Below, piece after piece: positions 39,440 to 49,553 of a DNA stretch of 64,000 nt. The position numbers were made by a program, and so were the translations under genes. The DNA comes from Limosilactobacillus reuteri. GTDB lineage: Bacteria; Bacillota; Bacilli; Lactobacillales; Lactobacillaceae. The stretch's first letter is position 1. Every line of letters begins with the position of its first letter. The notes under the pieces were generated by a model. That model made no database searches. It saw nothing but the letters and a program-made list of their open reading frames with translations, and was not told the origin of the DNA. Location: contig NZ_CP059275.1 of the NCBI RefSeq assembly GCF_013694365.1, forward strand, positions 1,240,001 to 1,304,000, read 5' to 3'.

Positions 39440-39946
39440 ATGAGTAAAAAAAATAAAAAAAGCAAAATGAAAAAAACACAGGTAGAACAAATCCTCGATA
39501 AAAATAACATTGCTTACGAGCAAGCTGAATTTCCGACTCACCAAGATGGCGATGTACGTTCAATGAGTGTTGATCATACCGGGGTTGACGAACATATTAT
39601 TTATAAGACCCTAGTATTAACCGGTAACGTAACCGGACCGCTAGTTGGCGTCATCCCAGTCGATACACACTTAGATGAGAAAAAGCTTGCTAAGGTTTCG
39701 GGCAATAAAAAGGTTAATATGGTGCCGCTAAAAAATCTTCTCAAAACTACCGGATATGTGCATGGTGCTAACACCCCTGTAGGAATTTACGAGAAGTTTG
39801 AATACCCTATTTTTATTGATAACGAGGCCAGAGAACAAGGCGATATTTTCGTTTCGTCAGGTAAAGTGGGCCGTTCTATTAAATTAAATGCCGAAGATCT
39901 TGCCACCCTAGTTCATGCTACTTTCGCTGATTTAGAACAAAAGTAG
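39440..39946 (+). CDS. ybaK: YbaK/EbsC-family aminoacyl-tRNA deacylase
   Basis: Trans-editing protein of 168 residues that hydrolyses mischarged tRNA, typically Cys-tRNA-Pro. Core segments are IYKTLVLTGN, VVPVDTHLDEKKLAK-like, and the C-terminal IFVSSGKVGRSIKLNAEDLATL. The N-terminus is very lysine rich. Substrate preference within the family cannot be told from sequence. Confidence 0.9.
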   Translation: MSKKNKKSKMKKTQVEQILDKNNIAYEQAEFPTHQDGDVRSMSVDHTGVDEHIIYKTLVLTGNVTGPLVGVIPVDTHLDEKKLAKVSGNKKVNMVPLKNLLKTTGYVHGANTPVGIYEKFEYPIFIDNEAREQGDIFVSSGKVGRSIKLNAEDLATLVHATFADLEQK

Positions 39947-40678
39947 ATGGCAGACTTAGTATATCGCTCAGTGATGCGTGATATAAAACAAAAAATACTA
40001 GACAATAAATACCAAGGGATGCGTTTACCTGATGAACGAAGCTTAAGTGAAATCTATCAGGTAAGCCGCAGTTCCATAAAACGGGCATTGGGAGTGCTCG
40101 CTCAGCAAGGAATTATTTTTAAGAAACGCGGATCCGGTACATTTATTAATCCGTTATACCTAAAAAACCAGTCATTGTTCCATTATGAAGGTAGTAATTT
40201 GGGTGTAACGGACAGTTTCCAAGTAGATGGTAAAAAGCAAGGAATAAAATTACTTGATTACCAAGTTGTTCCTGCAAGTAAAGATGTTCAAGAAGAACTA
40301 TTTCTTAATGATAACGACTTTGTTTATCAGATTAAACGGCTACGGTTAATTGATGATCAGCCGTTTATGATTGAAACGGGTTTTATTCCAATTAGAATTA
40401 CGCCCACTCTTTCTCCCGAAGTTGTTAATGGGTCAATTTTTAATTATTTAGAAGATATGATGGGGAAAAGGGTTACAAAGTCATTTATGACGATTGGTGT
40501 TTCGCCGTCAACAAATGAAGATCAAGACTTATTGAAGTTGAATGAAACAGAGCCGGTTGGAACAATTGAAGGGATTTTCTTTTTGGATGATGGGACGCCG
40601 TTTGAAGTTTCTAATATGCGAATTCACTATAAATACATGAAATATAGTACTTTTGTTAGCCTAGACCAAGAAAACTAG
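39947..40678 (+). CDS. GntR-family regulator with UTRA domain
   Basis: Winged-helix regulator of 243 residues: DNA-binding domain 1-70 (LPDERSLSEIYQVSRSSIKRAL), then a UTRA sensor domain. It lies next to the phosphoketolase gene, so control of pentose or phosphoketolase metabolism is possible, but promoter regions are missing and native direction is unknown. Confidence 0.9.
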   Translation: MADLVYRSVMRDIKQKILDNKYQGMRLPDERSLSEIYQVSRSSIKRALGVLAQQGIIFKKRGSGTFINPLYLKNQSLFHYEGSNLGVTDSFQVDGKKQGIKLLDYQVVPASKDVQEELFLNDNDFVYQIKRLRLIDDQPFMIETGFIPIRITPTLSPEVVNGSIFNYLEDMMGKRVTKSFMTIGVSPSTNEDQDLLKLNETEPVGTIEGIFFLDDGTPFEVSNMRIHYKYMKYSTFVSLDQEN

Positions 40679-43090
40679 ATGGCAGTAGATTACGATTCCA
40701 AGAAGTATTTGGAAAGTGTTGATGCTTACTGGCGTGCAGCTAACTACCTTTCAGTTGGTACTTTGTTCTTAATGGGTGATCCATTATTACGCCAACCATT
40801 AAAGGCTGAAGACGTTAAGCCTAAGCCAATTGGTCACTGGGGTACTATTGTTCCTCAAAACTTCATTTACGCACACTTAAACCGTGTAATTAAGAAGTAT
40901 GACCTTGATATGTTCTACATTGAAGGTTCAGGTCACGGTGGTCAAGTTATGGTTAACAACTCATACTTGGATGGTTCATACACTGAAATTTATCCTGAAT
41001 ACACACAAGACACTAAGGGAATGGCTAAGTTATTCAAGCACTTCTCATTCCCAGGCGGTACTGCATCTCACGCCGCACCTGAAACTCCAGGTTCAATCCA
41101 CGAAGGTGGGGAACTTGGTTACTCACTTTCACACGGTGTAGGTGCTATCTTAGATAACCCTGATGTTATCGCCGCTGTTGAAATTGGTGATGGTGAAGCT
41201 GAAACTGGTCCATTAATGGCATCATGGTTCTCAGACAAGTTCATCAACCCAATCAAGGATGGTGCGGTATTACCAATCATCCAAGTTAACGGATTCAAGA
41301 TTTCTAACCCTACTATTCTTTCACGGATGAGTGACGAAGAACTTACTAAGTACTTTGAAGGTATGGGCTGGAAGCCATACTTCGTATCAGCTTACAAAGA
41401 AGCTGACCGTGATGGTGAATTCGATGGTTACAAGCCACACATGGAAGTTCACGAACAAATGGCTAAGACTATGGATAAGGCTGTTGAAGAAATCAAGGCT
41501 ATCCAAAAGAACGCTCGTGAAAACAACGATGATTCATTACCACAATGGCCATTAATCATCTTCCGTGCACCTAAGGGTTGGACTGGTCCTACTAAGGATC
41601 TTGATGGTAACCCAATCGAAAACTCATTCCGTGCTCACCAAATTCCTATTCCGGTATCACAAGATGACATGGAACACAAGGACATGCTTATTAACTGGAT
41701 GAAGTCATACAAGCCAGAAGAATTGTTTGACGAAAACGGTCACCCAGTTGCTCTTGTTGAAGAGAACACACCAGAAGGTAACCGTCGTATGGCTATGAAT
41801 CCTATCACTAATGGTGGTATCGATCCTAAGCCACTTGTATTACCAAACTACCGTGACTTTGCTGTTGACGTTCAAACTCCAGGTTCTGTTGTAAAGCAAG
41901 ATATGCTTGAATGGGGTAAGTACCTCAGCAAGATGGCTGAATTGAACCCAACTAACTTCCGTGGATTTGGTCCTGACGAATCTAAGTCAAACCGTCTTTA
42001 CGCATTCCTTGACAACCAAAAGCGTCAATGGATGGAAGGCATTCACGAACCAAACGATGAAAACGTTGCTCCACAAGGTCGGATGATTGATTCTCAATTA
42101 TCAGAACACCAAGCTGAAGGATTCCTTGAAGGTTACACATTAACTGGTCGTCACGGATTCTTCGCAACTTATGAAGCATTCGGTCGTGTTGTTGATTCAA
42201 TGCTTACTCAACACATGAAGTGGTTACGTAAGGCTAAGGATCTTTACTGGCGTCGTCAATACCCAGCATTGAACTTTGTTGATACTTCAACTGTATTCCA
42301 ACAAGATCACAACGGTTACACTCACCAAGATCCAGGTCTATTGACTCACTTATTTGAAAAGGAACGTCCAGACCTTGTTAAGGAATACTTACCTGCTGAT
42401 ACTAACTCACTTATGGCTGTATCAAACAAGGCATTCCGTAACCAAGAATGTATCAACCTCTTTGTAACTTCAAAACACCCACGTGCACAATGGTTCTCCA
42501 TTGATGAAGCTACTGAATTAGTTGACAATGGTCTTGGCTACATCAACTGGGCATCTACTGACCAAGGTAGCGAACCAGATGTTGTATTTGCTTCAGCTGG
42601 TACTGAACCTACTGAAGAAGCTCTTGCAGCTATTGACATTCTTCATGACAACTTCCCTGAATTGAAGATTCGTTACATCAACATCATTGAAATCATGAAG
42701 TTAATGAAGCAAGACAAGAACCCAGAAGGTTTGTCTGACGCAGAATTCAACCGTTACTTCACTACTGACAAGCCAGTTATCTTTGCATGGCATGGATTCC
42801 GTGACATGATCCAAGCATTGTTCTTCGATCGTGCAAACCGTAACGTTCACATTCACTCATACGAAGAAAATGGTGACATCACCACTCCATTCGACATGCG
42901 TGTATTAAACGAACTTGACCGGTTCCACTTAGCTAAGGATGCTATCCAAAGCGTTCCTGGTTACGAACAAAAGAGTGCTGCATTTGTTGCCAAGATGGAC
43001 AACATGATTAACAAGCACAACCACTACATTCGTTCAGAAGGTAAGGACTTACCAGAAGTTACTAACTGGACTTGGAAGGGTCTTAAGTAA
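40679..43090 (+). CDS. xpkA: Xylulose-5-phosphate/fructose-6-phosphate phosphoketolase
   Basis: Central enzyme of heterolactic fermentation, splitting xylulose-5-phosphate with phosphate into acetyl phosphate and glyceraldehyde-3-phosphate, with thiamine diphosphate. Conserved blocks include [24 protein letters not shown]-type GSGHGGQVM, the ThDP motif [12 protein letters not shown] and NGFKISNPT. Length 803 is standard. Codon use is strongly skewed to a few preferred codons (GGT, CCA, TTC, AAC), unlike its neighbours, which indicates very high expression. Confidence 0.98.
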   Translation: MAVDYDSKKYLESVDAYWRAANYLSVGTLFLMGDPLLRQPLKAEDVKPKPIGHWGTIVPQNFIYAHLNRVIKKYDLDMFYIEGSGHGGQVMVNNSYLDGSYTEIYPEYTQDTKGMAKLFKHFSFPGGTASHAAPETPGSIHEGGELGYSLSHGVGAILDNPDVIAAVEIGDGEAETGPLMASWFSDKFINPIKDGAVLPIIQVNGFKISNPTILSRMSDEELTKYFEGMGWKPYFVSAYKEADRDGEFDGYKPHMEVHEQMAKTMDKAVEEIKAIQKNARENNDDSLPQWPLIIFRAPKGWTGPTKDLDGNPIENSFRAHQIPIPVSQDDMEHKDMLINWMKSYKPEELFDENGHPVALVEENTPEGNRRMAMNPITNGGIDPKPLVLPNYRDFAVDVQTPGSVVKQDMLEWGKYLSKMAELNPTNFRGFGPDESKSNRLYAFLDNQKRQWMEGIHEPNDENVAPQGRMIDSQLSEHQAEGFLEGYTLTGRHGFFATYEAFGRVVDSMLTQHMKWLRKAKDLYWRRQYPALNFVDTSTVFQQDHNGYTHQDPGLLTHLFEKERPDLVKEYLPADTNSLMAVSNKAFRNQECINLFVTSKHPRAQWFSIDEATELVDNGLGYINWASTDQGSEPDVVFASAGTEPTEEALAAIDILHDNFPELKIRYINIIEIMKLMKQDKNPEGLSDAEFNRYFTTDKPVIFAWHGFRDMIQALFFDRANRNVHIHSYEENGDITTPFDMRVLNELDRFHLAKDAIQSVPGYEQKSAAFVAKMDNMINKHNHYIRSEGKDLPEVTNWTWKGLK

Positions 43091-44446
43091 GTGGAGCTTA
43101 TCAATACGAAAAAGAAAAATCCTAAAAAGTTATCGTTCATTTCAATTTACTTTTTAGGTATTAATGGTGTTATTGGGTCAGGTGCTTTTTTGCTACCACA
43201 AGTTATCTATAAAGATATGGATTTAGCAAGTGTCCTTGTCTTACTCTGTGCCGCTATTACGGTTAGCATGGTTGCGTTATGTTATGCGGACCTTTCTAGT
43301 TGTTTTACAGGATCAGGTGCGGCTTGGCTTTATTCATATAATGCATTTGGCCGGTTTACTGGCTATGAGCTCGGCATCTTTACGTGGCTTTTAGGATGCT
43401 GTACTTTATCTGCCGAAGTGGTAGCCTTATTGACAACTCTCCGAAGCTTTTTATCACTTTTTAATACTCATTGGGTATACTATGTTTCTGTTTTTGGCTT
43501 AATTTTATTATTTTCAATCATTAACTTCTTCGGCCGGACGCTTGTTAAGTTGGTCGATAACCTCTCTTCAGCTGCAAAAATGATTACGATCCTTGCTTTT
43601 ATTGTTATTGGCGTTTTTTGTATTCACTTTGCTAATTTTTCACCGGTAATCCCTCATGCAGCAACCACCGGGGCAATGCCGCTTGCCAAACATTTTGGAG
43701 CAGCCTTTAGTGTTGTCTTCTATATGTTTACTGGCTTTTCCTTTATCCCAATTGCTGCAAAACAAATGACCGATCCAGAGAAAAATATTCCGCGCGTATT
43801 AATTGCCGTAATGGTTAGTGTAACGATTATGTATTCGCTAATGATGCTAGTAGCAATCCGTATTTTAGGAACTAGGATGTCAAAGTATAGTACACTAATT
43901 GCCAATGCTTTTGGAACTGGTGTCGGTAAATGGGGGTACATTTTAGTGATTGTGGGAATGTTGATCAGTATTTTTGGGGTAGCGTTTGCGGCCTCCTTTA
44001 ACACTCCGTCATTAATTTTCTCACTAGCGAATGAACACGCAATGTTACCAAAGTGGGTTGGTAAAAAGAACCGCCATGATGCACCATGGGTAGCGATTAT
44101 CCTGACAGCCGTTGTTTCGATGGTGTTAGTTACTCAATCTTACCTCTTTCTTGTTTCTTGTATTGTGCCTGCTTCGTTTGTTCAATATGTTCCATCAATT
44201 TTAGCAGTAATTAAGTTTAAACATACTAATGAATTCCCTAATCACGGGTTTAAGCTTCCAGGAAAATATATCATTCCAGTGTTAGCACTCTTAATCTCAT
44301 GCTATATGGTAACCAATTTTACAATTAAGACGATTACAGTTGGTGTTGTAGTTGCCGTATTGGCTGCGGTTTCTTACTTCTTTATCAAGGTGGATGAGAA
44401 ACACGAGGCACACCACCGTGCAATGTTGGAGAAGCTAAAACATTAA
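43091..44446 (+). CDS. APC-family amino-acid permease
   Basis: Membrane transporter with 12 predicted helices in 451 residues. The first helix has the unwound GINGVIGSGAFLLP motif that binds the amino or carboxyl group in this family. A basic C-terminal tail ends HEAHHRAMLEKLKH. GTG start. Substrate not predictable; the histidine-rich tail is unremarkable. Confidence 0.9.
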   Translation: MELINTKKKNPKKLSFISIYFLGINGVIGSGAFLLPQVIYKDMDLASVLVLLCAAITVSMVALCYADLSSCFTGSGAAWLYSYNAFGRFTGYELGIFTWLLGCCTLSAEVVALLTTLRSFLSLFNTHWVYYVSVFGLILLFSIINFFGRTLVKLVDNLSSAAKMITILAFIVIGVFCIHFANFSPVIPHAATTGAMPLAKHFGAAFSVVFYMFTGFSFIPIAAKQMTDPEKNIPRVLIAVMVSVTIMYSLMMLVAIRILGTRMSKYSTLIANAFGTGVGKWGYILVIVGMLISIFGVAFAASFNTPSLIFSLANEHAMLPKWVGKKNRHDAPWVAIILTAVVSMVLVTQSYLFLVSCIVPASFVQYVPSILAVIKFKHTNEFPNHGFKLPGKYIIPVLALLISCYMVTNFTIKTITVGVVVAVLAAVSYFFIKVDEKHEAHHRAMLEKLKH

Positions 44447-45193
44447 ATGGAAATAACAATCAAACGAGATGGTCTAAAGCTATATGGTCTTCTTGAGGGA
44501 ACAACGACGATTATAAACGATACAGTCGCAATTCTGATGCATGGCTTTAAGGGCAATCTGGGATATGATGATTCTAAAATTCTGTATGCTCTTTCGCACT
44601 ATTTAAATCAACAAGGAATTTCAACGTTACGCTTTGACTTTGATGGAACTGGTCATAGTGATGGTGAATTCAAGGATATGACAGTTTTTAGTGAAATTCT
44701 GGATGGAATAAAAATCATTGACTATGCTCACACAACTATGCAAGCAAAGAAGATTTACCTAATTGGTCATTCGCAAGGTGGGGTAGTTGCTTCGATGCTG
44801 GCGGCTTATTATCGCGATATTATTACAAAACTAGTACTGCTGGCACCTGCTGCAACCTTGAAAGATGATGCATTAAAAGGAGTTTGTCAGGGAAGCCAAT
44901 ATGACCCTAACCATATACCAGAAACGGTTGATGTGCATGGCTTTACCGTTGGCGGTGACTACTTCCGAACGGCGCAGCTTTTACCAATTTACGAAACAGC
45001 GCAACATTATAGTGGCCCCACACTGCTAATTCATGGGTTAGCTGATAATGTGGTTTCCCCTGAAGCATCAAAGAAATATAATGTAATCATGCCTAACAGT
45101 GAGTTGCATTTAATTCCTGGAGAAGGGCATATGTTTAATGGCTCACGACGCCAAGAAATTTTGGAACTAGTAGCTAACTTTTTAAAAAATTAG
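44447..45193 (+). CDS. Cinnamoyl/feruloyl esterase-like alpha/beta hydrolase
   Basis: Cytosolic serine esterase of 248 residues. The nucleophile is S109 in GHSQGGVVASML, the acid in GLADNVVS, the histidine in GEGHMFNG. The first oxyanion loop is MHGFKGN. Overall similarity from memory to the L. johnsonii LJ0536 cinnamoyl esterase is high, including VLLAPAATLK and the insertion domain around residues 130-165. Such enzymes release ferulic, caffeic and p-coumaric acids from plant esters. Specificity is inference. Confidence 0.85.
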   Translation: MEITIKRDGLKLYGLLEGTTTIINDTVAILMHGFKGNLGYDDSKILYALSHYLNQQGISTLRFDFDGTGHSDGEFKDMTVFSEILDGIKIIDYAHTTMQAKKIYLIGHSQGGVVASMLAAYYRDIITKLVLLAPAATLKDDALKGVCQGSQYDPNHIPETVDVHGFTVGGDYFRTAQLLPIYETAQHYSGPTLLIHGLADNVVSPEASKKYNVIMPNSELHLIPGEGHMFNGSRRQEILELVANFLKN

Positions 45194-46546
45194 ATGAACT
45201 CAATTAAAGCAGCGTGTAAAACCTACTTGGTAATTGGGTCGCTAATTTTTGGAATGTTATTTGGGGCAGGAAATTTAATTTTTCCTGTACATTTAGGACA
45301 ATTAGCCGGTAACCAGTGGATAGCAGCAACGGGCGGATTCTTGCTTTCCGGTGTTCTTTTACCGCTATTTGCATTACTTGCGATTAGTATTACACATGCA
45401 AATGGATTATATGAACTAGCTTTACCAAATGGGAAAAGGTTTGCCCTTATTTTCCTTATCCTGGTTCAAATAATTATTGGACCTTTATGTGCAACCCCGC
45501 GTACGGCAACTGTTCCTTATACGATTGGAGTTGCGCCATATTTAAGTAAAGGGATGCAAGGCTGGGGATTATTAGCCTATACCGGAGCATTTTTTCTAAT
45601 TGTTTACTTTTTTGCAACGTGTGAAGGAAAAATCACCGAAATAATTGGTAAGGTTTTAAATCCAATTTTCCTTATTATGTTATTTTTGATCTTTCTTCTC
45701 GCCTTTGTTCATCCAATGGGAAGTACAACTACTCCCCAACCAACTCCAGAATATGTTAATCATGCCTTTAGTAATGGTTTTATTCAAGGATATAATACTG
45801 TTGATGCATTAGCAGCATTGGTTTTTGGCGTTACGATTATTACCGCAATTCGCCAACTTGGTTTTAAATCTCAACAATCAGTTTCACTTGCTACTACCAA
45901 GGGTGGAATGATTGGAATTTTGGGAATTGGGATTTTGTATATTGGACTAATTTATTTGGGAACAACGAGTCGGCATCAATTCGCAATCGCAGCCAATGGG
46001 GGAACAACATTAAATCAAATTGCTCATTATTATATGAGAGAGTTTGGAAATGTATTATTGTTAACCCTTGCGACAATCACGTGTATGACAACGGCGATGG
46101 GGTTAGTAGTCGCTTTTGCTCAGGACTTCCACTATCGTTTTCCCCAGATTTCTTATAAAGCCTTTTTGCGGGGCAATTGCCTGTTGTCATTTTTAGTTGC
46201 TAACATGGGACTGGACCGGATCGTTTCATGGTCGATACCAGTTTTAATGTTTCTTTACCCGCTAGCCATTGTGTTGATCCTACTAGGTATTTTTTCGCCC
46301 CTATTCAAGGGAGCTTCGTTAATTTACCGAATCACGACAGGTATAACAATGATTCCTGCATTTTTTGATATGGTAAATACTTTCCCACCGGTTTTACGGG
46401 ATACCACATTTAGCATGTCATTAATCCATTTTGCAGAAAAATACTTTCCCTTGTATCAACTTGGCTTTAGTTGGTTGCCTTTTACCCTGGTGGGCTTATT
46501 CATCAGTATTTGTATTTGGTACCTTCAACAGCGGAGTCGTGTATAA
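45194..46546 (+). CDS. brnQ: Branched-chain amino-acid transporter, BrnQ/LivS family
   Basis: Sodium- or proton-coupled importer of leucine, isoleucine and valine, 450 residues with about 12 helices. Family hallmarks are LFGAGNLIFPVHLGQLAG near the N-terminus and ATPRTATVPYTIGV. Full length. Confidence 0.93.
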   Translation: MNSIKAACKTYLVIGSLIFGMLFGAGNLIFPVHLGQLAGNQWIAATGGFLLSGVLLPLFALLAISITHANGLYELALPNGKRFALIFLILVQIIIGPLCATPRTATVPYTIGVAPYLSKGMQGWGLLAYTGAFFLIVYFFATCEGKITEIIGKVLNPIFLIMLFLIFLLAFVHPMGSTTTPQPTPEYVNHAFSNGFIQGYNTVDALAALVFGVTIITAIRQLGFKSQQSVSLATTKGGMIGILGIGILYIGLIYLGTTSRHQFAIAANGGTTLNQIAHYYMREFGNVLLLTLATITCMTTAMGLVVAFAQDFHYRFPQISYKAFLRGNCLLSFLVANMGLDRIVSWSIPVLMFLYPLAIVLILLGIFSPLFKGASLIYRITTGITMIPAFFDMVNTFPPVLRDTTFSMSLIHFAEKYFPLYQLGFSWLPFTLVGLFISICIWYLQQRSRV

Positions 46547-47449
46547 ATGCAACGACAGTATTTGAGTATTGATATTGGTGGGACAGAGATAAAGAGTGCA
46601 TTAATTGATCACTCTGGTAATATTTTTGAGAGAAACCATGTCCCAACTCCTCATCAAAAAGAAGCGTTTCTGGCTGCAATCTTTGCTGTGGTTGAGCCAG
46701 TTTTAGAAAAGGTTACTGCGATTTGTGTCAGTCTTCCAGGAGTCGTTAATCCAACGACTGGAGAGGTAAAGTTTACTGGTACCCTTGGCTTTATGGGGAC
46801 CTTTAACTTTGCGGCCTATCTGGAATCACGAGCTCATTGCCCAGTATATGTTGGTAATGATGCTAATTGTGCGACATTAGCAGAAATGTGGCTTGGCAAT
46901 CTCAACGGTATCAGTAATGGTGCTGTAATTACATTAGGAACTTCCGTTGGCAGCGGGATTGTTATTAATAATCAGCTCTTGCATGGACCACATTTTCAGG
47001 CCGGTGAATTAAGTGCCATGATCATTGATAATGATGCGCCTGAACTTCACTATTCGACGATGGGGGCTGCTACTTCAGCAGTTAAGATGATTGAAACCAT
47101 GGCTGATATTTGTGATATTAAGGATAAAACTGATGGCCGACGAGTATTTAAAGAAATTAATTGTCATAATCCAGTTATTTGGTCCTTATTTGAAGGATTT
47201 TGTCGGCGAGTAGCTGTTTTGATTTTAAATATTCAGACAGTTGTTGACCTTGAACGTGTGCTCATTGGTGGTGGCATTAGTACGCAAAAAATTTTAATTG
47301 ATGAAATAAAGAAGCAATTTATGATTCTGCAGAAGAGTGATTACCGTCTTCATGATGATGTTACGATGCCAGAAATAATGACCGCAAAGTTTGGCAATGA
47401 GGCTAATTTATTAGGTGCATTGTATGGATTGCTATTGACAATTGAATAA
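46547..47449 (+). CDS. ROK-family sugar kinase-like protein
   Basis: ATP-dependent hexose kinase fold, 300 residues. DIGGTEIKSALID (residues 7-19) is the phosphate-1 loop; GNDANCATLAEMW and TLGTSVGSGIVIN are the connect and phosphate-2 regions, with the catalytic aspartate in GNDAN. The ROK zinc motif with its CxCGxxGC cluster is missing: the stretch after GELSAM reads IIDNDAPELHYSTMG. This places it in the zinc-less branch. It has no DNA-binding domain. Substrate unknown. Confidence 0.87.
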   Translation: MQRQYLSIDIGGTEIKSALIDHSGNIFERNHVPTPHQKEAFLAAIFAVVEPVLEKVTAICVSLPGVVNPTTGEVKFTGTLGFMGTFNFAAYLESRAHCPVYVGNDANCATLAEMWLGNLNGISNGAVITLGTSVGSGIVINNQLLHGPHFQAGELSAMIIDNDAPELHYSTMGAATSAVKMIETMADICDIKDKTDGRRVFKEINCHNPVIWSLFEGFCRRVAVLILNIQTVVDLERVLIGGGISTQKILIDEIKKQFMILQKSDYRLHDDVTMPEIMTAKFGNEANLLGALYGLLLTIE

Positions 47450-47624
47450 AGTGAGTGGGAATTAACCTTCTCGACAAGGCGGTGGGCTAAGGATAGAACG
47501 GTGATTAGCAAGGCACGGGCTGATTAGCGTTCGAACTTAGCCTCGAGCCTTGTGGTTACGACGCGAAGCTAGTTCCGCGATATCTTAAATAATGTTCGTA
47601 TAAATAAAGAGGCTGTTGAAAAAA
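47450..47624 (-). repeat. Interspersed structured repeat, copy A
   Basis: A 175-nt non-coding element, reverse complement of copies B (51036) and C (61531). The outer stem ACAAGGC (47474-47480) pairs with GCCTTGT (47547-47553), with nested GGCTAAG-type arms inside. It contains GACGCGAAGCTAG (47560-47572), shared with the element at 6151. It ends in CTGTTGAAAAAA next to the GTG of the Tet(M)-like gene. Not coding on either strand. Confidence 0.85.
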
Positions 47625-49553
47625 GTGAAACAAATTGTTACTGGCATCGTTGCTCATGTCGATGCTGGAAAAACGACTTTAACCGAAGCACTCATGTATG
47701 AAACCGGCGCTATTCGAAAGCTAGGTCGCGTGGATAATGGAGATGCTTTTTTAGATCCTAACACACTCGAAAAGCAACGTGGAATCACTCTTTTTACTCA
47801 TCAAGCTGAGCTAACATATAATGACCTTGCGCTTACCCTTCTCGATACCCCAGGACACGTCGATTTTGCTAGTCAAACAGAACAAGTCTTACCAGTTCTT
47901 GATTATGCAATTCTTGTCGTTTCAGCTACTGATGGCATTCAGGGATACACGCGCACATTATGGGATCTTCTTGCGCGTTATGATATCCCGACCTTCATTT
48001 TCATTAACAAAGAAGATGTGATTGGTGCTGATCCTAGCAGTGTTATCAAACAACTGCAAAAAGAATTTTCGCCGGCTTGCCTTAATTTTGATGATCCATT
48101 AACTGATGAAGTTCGTGAAACAATTGCCATGCAAGATGATAAAGTTTTAGAAAACTACCTCAGTACTGGTAACCTTAGCGATCAAACAATTCAGCAATTG
48201 ATTAAACAACGTAAAGTGTTCCCCTGTTATCGTGGAGCAGCCCTAAAGTTAACTGGAATCACTAAATTCTTAAAGGGACTTGAGAAATGGACTGTTACGC
48301 CTAAGTTCGCTGATGAGTTTGCGGCGCGGGTATTTAAGATTTCCCATGATGACAAGGGTAATAGGCTTAGTTGGGTTCGCGTATTCGGTGGCAAAATTCC
48401 AGCTAAAGCAGTTTTGTTAAATGAAGAAAAAGTGAACCAAATCCGAATATATAACGGGGCTAAATTTACCCCAACTCAGGTTTTAAACGCAGGTCAAGTC
48501 GGTGCTCTTACTGGACTAACTTCTACATCCCCTGGGCTTGGCCTTGGTAAAACAAAGCCACTCCCGGCGCCAGTCATAAAGCCCGTTTTAAATTATGCCG
48601 TTAAAGTTGCTAAAGAAGATCTTCATGCTTGTCTCAACGCCTTAAAAGAGCTTGAAGATGAAGATCCGCAACTACAGATTTCTTGGCATCCCCACATCCA
48701 AGAGATCCATGTCCAAATTATGGGAGAAGTCCAACTTCAGATCCTACAACAATTACTTCAGAAACGTTACCAACTAGAAGTTACATTTGACGAGGGAAAT
48801 GTTCTCTACCAGGAAACAATTACTAATAAAGTTGAGGGGGTCGGTCACTTTGAACCCTTGCGTCATTATGCCGAAGCCCACCTTCTTTTAGAACCAGGAA
48901 AACAAGGCTCTGGAATTACTATTAGTAGTGATTGCAGTCTTGATATCCTGGATCGTAATTGGCAACACCAGATCTTAACTAGTTTACAGACCAAAGAACA
49001 TTTAGGGGTTCTTACAGGAGCTCCCCTTACCGATGTCAAAATCACCCTCATTGGTGGTCGCGGCCATATTAAACATACAGTTGGTGGAGATTTTCGTCAG
49101 GCTAGTTGGCGAGCGGTTCGCCAAGGATTGATGGAGTTGAAAAAACAAAACGAATGTCAATTATTAGAGCCTTGGTATGCTTTTCATCTTAAAGTCCCGA
49201 ATGACCAAGTAGGACGTGCAATTAATGATATTCAACAAATGCATGGTACGTTCGCGCTTGATGAAGCTAATAGTCAAGACCTAACCCTGATTACGGGAAC
49301 TGCTCCTGTTGTGGGCATGCGCGACTATGTCCAAAGCGTTCGCACCTACACTCACGGCCAGGGTCAGCTCGAGCTTGTTGTTGCTGGCTATTATCCATGT
49401 CATAATGCTGAAGATGTTATTAAAGATGTTAATTATGATCCGGTTGCTGACCTAAAGAACACTCCTGATTCTGTCTTCTGTGCTCATGGTGCTGGTTTCC
49501 CCGTTCCATGGAATGAAGTCCCCGCAATGGCGCATTATCCGTATAGAAAATAG
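47625..49553 (+). CDS. Tet(M)-like ribosomal-protection GTPase, divergent
   Basis: Translational GTPase related to EF-G and Tet(M)/Tet(O). G1 is AHVDAGKTT (residues 10-18), G2 RGIT, G3 DTPGHVDF and G4 NKED instead of the usual NKID. Domains II to V follow, and GEVQLQILQQLL is the domain III block. I start at GTG 47625 because the repeat ends just before it; TTG 47616 is also in frame. Length about 642 agrees with ribosomal protection proteins. It may be a housekeeping relative rather than a resistance gene; no mobile element surrounds it. Confidence 0.88.
   Translation: MKQIVTGIVAHVDAGKTTLTEALMYETGAIRKLGRVDNGDAFLDPNTLEKQRGITLFTHQAELTYNDLALTLLDTPGHVDFASQTEQVLPVLDYAILVVSATDGIQGYTRTLWDLLARYDIPTFIFINKEDVIGADPSSVIKQLQKEFSPACLNFDDPLTDEVRETIAMQDDKVLENYLSTGNLSDQTIQQLIKQRKVFPCYRGAALKLTGITKFLKGLEKWTVTPKFADEFAARVFKISHDDKGNRLSWVRVFGGKIPAKAVLLNEEKVNQIRIYNGAKFTPTQVLNAGQVGALTGLTSTSPGLGLGKTKPLPAPVIKPVLNYAVKVAKEDLHACLNALKELEDEDPQLQISWHPHIQEIHVQIMGEVQLQILQQLLQKRYQLEVTFDEGNVLYQETITNKVEGVGHFEPLRHYAEAHLLLEPGKQGSGITISSDCSLDILDRNWQHQILTSLQTKEHLGVLTGAPLTDVKITLIGGRGHIKHTVGGDFRQASWRAVRQGLMELKKQNECQLLEPWYAFHLKVPNDQVGRAINDIQQMHGTFALDEANSQDLTLITGTAPVVGMRDYVQSVRTYTHGQGQLELVVAGYYPCHNAEDVIKDVNYDPVADLKNTPDSVFCAHGAGFPVPWNEVPAMAHYPYRK

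Noticed and set aside
47625..49553. Acquired tetracycline-resistance gene
   Set aside because: No integrase, conjugation genes or composition shift; the sequence looks divergent and chromosomal.
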